A stretch of 64,000 nt of DNA from CADDYT01 sp035294125. GTDB taxonomy: Bacteria; Chloroflexota; Ktedonobacteria; Ktedonobacterales; Ktedonobacteraceae. The notes under the pieces were generated by a model. The model worked only from the letters and a program-made list of their open reading frames with translations. It did no database searches and was not told the origin of the DNA. The stretch's first letter is position 1, and every line of letters begins with the position of its first letter. The stretch is taken from the NCBI GenBank assembly GCA_035294125.1, contig DATGLM010000029.1, forward strand, positions 62,001 through 126,000. Direction: 5' to 3'. Below are positions 57,219 through 64,000 of this stretch, piece by piece. The position numbers and the translations under genes were made by a program.

Positions 57219-58721
57219 ATGAGCATTTATCTTGGTCAACTACCACCGGCAGAGCTCGCGCGGCTGAAGGCCGAGTTGGCGGAGACGCTCATTGCTAGTT
57301 TTTGCTACCCGCGTTTTTACGATTATCGTACTGGCACCCTGCGTATGCGCCCGGTAGACCGTTCCAAGCGCCAGGAGGTCTGGCTCTATCTCAGTTCCTT
57401 TGACTTCACTGCGTGGAATCGCGTCGATCTGCTCTCACCTGATTTCCAGTACCACATCGAGCGTCTGTTTATCCAGTTTGTGCAGCGTAACCGCAGCTTT
57501 TTTGGTGAGCAGGGACGCAAACGCCTGTCGGATGTGCGCATGCTGATAAGCACCTGTGCGGCCTCCGTGGCCGAAGACCTGCGCGACCATTTGACAGGGC
57601 AGAATAAGAATCGGCCCCCGTTCGGCAGTCCTCGCCCGGTGCCTTCGTGGGCTACAACAAATGTTACCGGCCATGCGGAGCCAGGTTGGGAGCGTATTGC
57701 TCAATCGACTTTCCTGCTCCAGCAACAAGTACAGGAGTGGCGGGGCGAGATCAAGGGCGTGCCGCAACTGCCAATCCCTGGCCAGAGTGAGGTGGCGCGC
57801 GCTCAGACTCCTTCTCCGGCCTCAAAACGCACGGCGCGAGGAGCAGGAACGACAAAAACAGCGAATGGCAGCCAGCAAGATCATGTCTCGGTGGTGCAGG
57901 CGGTTCCAGCGCAAGAGGGAGCGCGCAACGGTACTGGCAATGGGAGTGCTGTATCAACTCCGGCGACAAGGGCAAGTGGCCCATTGTATCCGCCCGCCCC
58001 CTCACCAAAGGCCAGTGGCCCTTTACAGCCTCCTCCGCAAACTTCCACACAATCGGTTACACCCGTTCTGGCGGGGGAGCCTGGCAGCAGAGGGGGAGCG
58101 GCAAACGGGAAAAGCGGCCCTCTTTCATCGCCGATGCAGCAAGCTCCTGCGCCTAAAGTATCAACAGCGCCGACTCTGCCTGTGCCATCCGTGACTGCAG
58201 AGGCTCTGGTCGAGGCTGCCGCGGCCGCCGCTTCCTCTGCGTCTCAAATGCCAGCTCCTGTTCAGCAGAACTTTCCGGCTGCTACGCAGATTCCCGCGCA
58301 AGAACCGGTGAAAACTTCAGCTCCATCCCGACAGGAGCCAGCAAAACCTGCTCAGGCGCGGAGTATGTCGCAGCCAGTTGTACCCTCTCCTGCGAGTGTG
58401 GCAGCGGCACAGAGAGATACTGGAGCATCGGCTCTGAGTGGGGAAGATGTCGCAATTTTTGAACAATTGCGTCATCAACTGCTGCTCTGGCTGCGTATCG
58501 AGGCGGTACAGTGCGGACTGGATATTTCAGGGCAGAGCGCCGGGCAGCTCCTTGATTTCTTGCGCCAGCAGGACGGCGTTGATGAAACACACCTGCAGGT
58601 TGTTTCCAATCTGCTCAATCTTGCCAATCAGGTCATGAAGAATGGTCAGGCCAGCCTGCTGGATTATAAGCAGGCCATGATGTTCCACTTGATGCATACC
58701 CGTTCAAGGCGTCTATCATAG
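57219..58721 (+). CDS. Hypothetical protein with long Pro/Ala-rich linker
   Basis: 500 residues, not recognised. The N-terminal domain (1-~180, MSIYLGQLPPAELARLKAEL onward) is helical and globular-looking. Residues about 185-410 are low-complexity Pro/Ala/Ser/Gln, containing RASGPLYPP, KASGPLQPP and GKSGPLSSP. The C-terminal 85 residues (EDVAIFEQLRHQLLLWLRIE) form a second helical domain. No signal peptide, so cytosolic. An SGPL motif also occurs in the next protein (59020). AAGGAGG precedes ATG 57219; a strong terminator follows. Confidence 0.7.
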   Translation: MSIYLGQLPPAELARLKAELAETLIASFCYPRFYDYRTGTLRMRPVDRSKRQEVWLYLSSFDFTAWNRVDLLSPDFQYHIERLFIQFVQRNRSFFGEQGRKRLSDVRMLISTCAASVAEDLRDHLTGQNKNRPPFGSPRPVPSWATTNVTGHAEPGWERIAQSTFLLQQQVQEWRGEIKGVPQLPIPGQSEVARAQTPSPASKRTARGAGTTKTANGSQQDHVSVVQAVPAQEGARNGTGNGSAVSTPATRASGPLYPPAPSPKASGPLQPPPQTSTQSVTPVLAGEPGSRGGAANGKSGPLSSPMQQAPAPKVSTAPTLPVPSVTAEALVEAAAAAASSASQMPAPVQQNFPAATQIPAQEPVKTSAPSRQEPAKPAQARSMSQPVVPSPASVAAAQRDTGASALSGEDVAIFEQLRHQLLLWLRIEAVQCGLDISGQSAGQLLDFLRQQDGVDETHLQVVSNLLNLANQVMKNGQASLLDYKQAMMFHLMHTRSRRLS

Positions 58722-58764
58722 CAGGAAAAGGTTGTTTCCCTGTGAAATAAGTTTAATAAAGGTG

Positions 58765-58803
58765 GCATCATCATTTCATCATTTGAAATGATGATGCTTT
58801 TTT
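58765..58803 (+). terminator. Rho-independent terminator
   Basis: GCATCATCATTTCA (58765-58778) pairs perfectly with 58784-58797, followed by TTTTTT; it ends the 57219 gene. Confidence 0.92.
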
Positions 58804-59019
58804 ATGTTATACAGGATTATAAAAAAAACATTAAGAATGTCTTGATCGTGCTACTAAGTTCTTCCTTACTCATCCCTATCTATGTTATAAACATATATGG
58901 AAGCAGGGCAGTACCTGTGCATCTAGTACCATAGTCCTGAGAAGCTGTGTGCTTTTTACCGTGTGGAAAGCTAGCAGGGAGGTTTGACTCGACGAAGGAA
59001 AGAAGGAAGGATTCGTTTC

Positions 59020-59658
59020 ATGACAAAGGGTAGGGATAATCTTGCCGAGACTCTCAACGACGTGCTGGAATCAGTGCGGTTGAGGCGTCAAACGGGACTG
59101 TTAAGCATCGAATGCCTGCGTGAGGGTCGCTATGAGGAAGGTGAGGTCTATGTGCAGGCGGGCCAACCAGTATATGCACAGACCGGGCAGCTTAGCGGGC
59201 AGGAAGCGCTCATGCGGATGCTGAGCTGGCGTCAGATACAATTCGCTTTTCTACCGGATGTTGCGCGCTCCACAGCGAATGGTGGCTTTACGAGAGCGAA
59301 CGGGAGTGTTGCTTCGTCTCCCGTTGGCACGCTCACCGCGCCCCGCTTCCCTGCCACGAACGGCGGTGGCCCCCTGCAGACGGCGGAGCGGAAAAGTGGG
59401 CCGCTTCCCGCGCAGAGTGCGCCCCAGCAACCGCAGGAGCCCGCGAGCATACCCGGTCTTGAATGGATCGTTCCGCGCAAGATAGGGGATGAGCGCGATG
59501 TAATGGGTCTGCCACTGACACGCCCGCAACGCTCCGTTTACTTTCTGATCGATGGACGCAGAAGCGTCGCCGATCTCGCCCGCTGCACGCGCAAAAGTAT
59601 GCAGGAGATTGAACGCCTGCTCTCCGAGTTGCGTGAACGCGGCCTCATTACGATTTAG
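59020..59658 (+). CDS. PATAN-like (DUF4388) domain protein
   Basis: 212 residues from ATG 59020 (GAAGGAAGG upstream); an in-frame TTG at 58984 is too close to its ribosome site. The N-terminal region (about 5-85) matches DUF4388/PATAN: LNDVLESVRLRRQTGLLSIE, GEVYVQAGQPVYAQTGQLSG and EALMRMLSW. A Pro/Ser/Gly linker containing RKSGPLPAQ follows, then a C-terminal winged-helix-like segment (YFLIDGRRSVADLARCTRKS, ERLLSELRERGLITI). Such proteins often work with GTPases or response regulators in motility and signalling. Gene is monocistronic. Confidence 0.8.
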   Translation: MTKGRDNLAETLNDVLESVRLRRQTGLLSIECLREGRYEEGEVYVQAGQPVYAQTGQLSGQEALMRMLSWRQIQFAFLPDVARSTANGGFTRANGSVASSPVGTLTAPRFPATNGGGPLQTAERKSGPLPAQSAPQQPQEPASIPGLEWIVPRKIGDERDVMGLPLTRPQRSVYFLIDGRRSVADLARCTRKSMQEIERLLSELRERGLITI

Positions 59659-59805
59659 TATCTGGTGACGAACGAACAGGAAAAAGTTGCCTTTTGCCGG
59701 ATACAAGCCTCTTGCCCGGCTCACGCTATCTTACTCTTTCTTTGTAGCCTTCCTTCATGAGTTCATGATGAGCTATGACATGTTCGCGGCAGTTTTTTTA
59801 TGATG

Positions 59806-63306
<3,501 letters not shown>

Positions 63307-63549
63307 TCATCCTCCAAAAAAGCGCACGAAAACACGCCCCTACGAACAGTATAGGTAGGGGTGCATTTTTGTCGCCATACTTGACGTAATCATACACCAT
63401 CTGCGGCTCGAGTGCAACTACCCACAACGAAAAAGTTCGTTGAAAATACCTGTTCAGAATGGCTACGCTCTGCTATAATGTACACACGGACCAAATATTC
63501 GCTTCAAAATACAACATAATAATCATTCATATCATATAGGGAGTTCTCA

Positions 63550-64000
63550 ATGTCGCGTCCAGCAGATCCACAGCGTCGTGATACCATCTTGCAAGCCGCC
63601 ACTCAAATGTTCCTGGAAAAAGGATACAGTGAGACCCGTCTCTCCGATATTGCAGAGCGAGCAGGCATTGTAACAAGTACCCTCTATCTCTACTTTCACT
63701 CAAAAGAGGAGATGGTACAGGCGATTGCCGAAAATTTACGTAGAACACTTGGCCGCCAGCTCTTGCCAATTCTTGAAAACCTGAGATGCAGGGATGATCT
63801 GGAAATCTGTGTCGAAAAGTTTATGAGCTTTGCTCTTGAATACAATGATTTGCTCAAGTTATGGAGGCTTGACAGTGGCTTAAGAGGTATACCAATTTTC
63901 AATATCAAATCACGACGCGGCCCATTGTTCAGCCAGGTGATGCAGCTCTTAGAAAAGCGGATGGATGAGGGAACATTGAATCGCTACGACTCTGCCTTGC
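63550..64000 (+). CDS. TetR-family regulator (3' end beyond window)
   Basis: 150 codons are visible, frame open to the window edge. N-terminal TetR DNA-binding domain: RRDTILQAATQMFLEKGYSE, LSDIAERAGIVTSTLYLYFH (recognition helix) and SKEEMVQAI. The ligand-binding domain is incomplete. ATG at 63550; the AGGGAG at 63538-63543 is 6 bp ahead. A TATAAT -10 box lies at 63474-63479. Divergent from mfd; the 243-bp gap also has a GCCCCTAC/GTAGGGGT stem at about 63334-63361. The target is unknown. Confidence 0.9.
   Translation, partial: MSRPADPQRRDTILQAATQMFLEKGYSETRLSDIAERAGIVTSTLYLYFHSKEEMVQAIAENLRRTLGRQLLPILENLRCRDDLEICVEKFMSFALEYNDLLKLWRLDSGLRGIPIFNIKSRRGPLFSQVMQLLEKRMDEGTLNRYDSAL

Overview
The window looks like a chromosomal segment of a GC-moderate, soil-type multicellular Chloroflexota, most plausibly class Ktedonobacteria. 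This is an inference from gene content and layout (Tat-targeted orphan proteins, DUF2079 and DUF2236 proteins, a sugar ABC operon joined to LutABC, occasional TTG starts), not from a marker gene. One tRNA-Arg(UCG) and one tmRNA gene are present. No rRNA gene and no CRISPR array were seen.

Layout. (1) 1-6.2 kb is a rearranged accessory zone: two tandem SAM-methyltransferase paralogs, two copies of a small CxxC/HHH protein, an IS with a DDE transposase and a 64-nt perfect palindrome, a MauE/MauA-like gene cut at its 5' side by the IS, a Tat-signal protein, REP-like inverted repeats and a 90-bp relic of an epimerase gene. (2) 6.2-13.5 kb, minus strand: an apparent operon running ECF S component > EcfA1 > EcfA2 > EcfT > M20 amidohydrolase > aldehyde dehydrogenase > NAD-dependent epimerase, behind a good sigma70 promoter. 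(3) 13.5-15.8 kb: tRNA-Arg with terminator, a secreted PHB-depolymerase-type esterase, and a frameshifted, truncated alpha-L-rhamnosidase pseudogene. (4) 15.8-30.2 kb: a complete L-rhamnose system. A LacI regulator is divergent from an operon with two LacI operators. The operon encodes the ABC importer, a mutarotase, an isomerase, a bifunctional rhamnulose-1-phosphate aldolase/lactaldehyde dehydrogenase and a kinase, followed at once by LutABC, so rhamnose can be followed on paper to DHAP and, through L-lactate, to pyruvate. (5) 30.3-38.6 kb: MpaB-type oxygenase, NDH-2, a phospholipase C-like lipoprotein, a decayed PAS-histidine kinase, an anchored beta-propeller surface protein and a sensor kinase.

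(6) 38.87-50.25 kb is the highlight: an 11.4-kb integrative element inserted at the 3' end of ssrA (tmRNA), bounded by perfect 70-bp direct repeats. It carries a rolling-circle-type HUH Rep, an excisionase and a tyrosine integrase in the order rep-xis-int, the order found in actinomycete AICEs such as pSAM2. It also has SSB, a GIY-YIG-like protein, a DpdA-like 7-deazaguanine DNA transglycosylase, a muramidase-like secreted protein, several unknown membrane and small proteins, and a large inverted repeat that may be an origin. Conserved 20-bp repeats near both ends look like integrase arm sites. No relaxase other than Rep, and no FtsK/TraB translocase, was recognised.

(7) 50.2-64 kb is ordinary chromosome: tmRNA, FlK-like thioesterase, glycerophosphodiesterase, a GT2 / flippase-like / DUF2079 envelope operon, two low-complexity proteins sharing an SGPL motif (one with a PATAN/DUF4388 domain), mfd and a TetR regulator cut by the window end.
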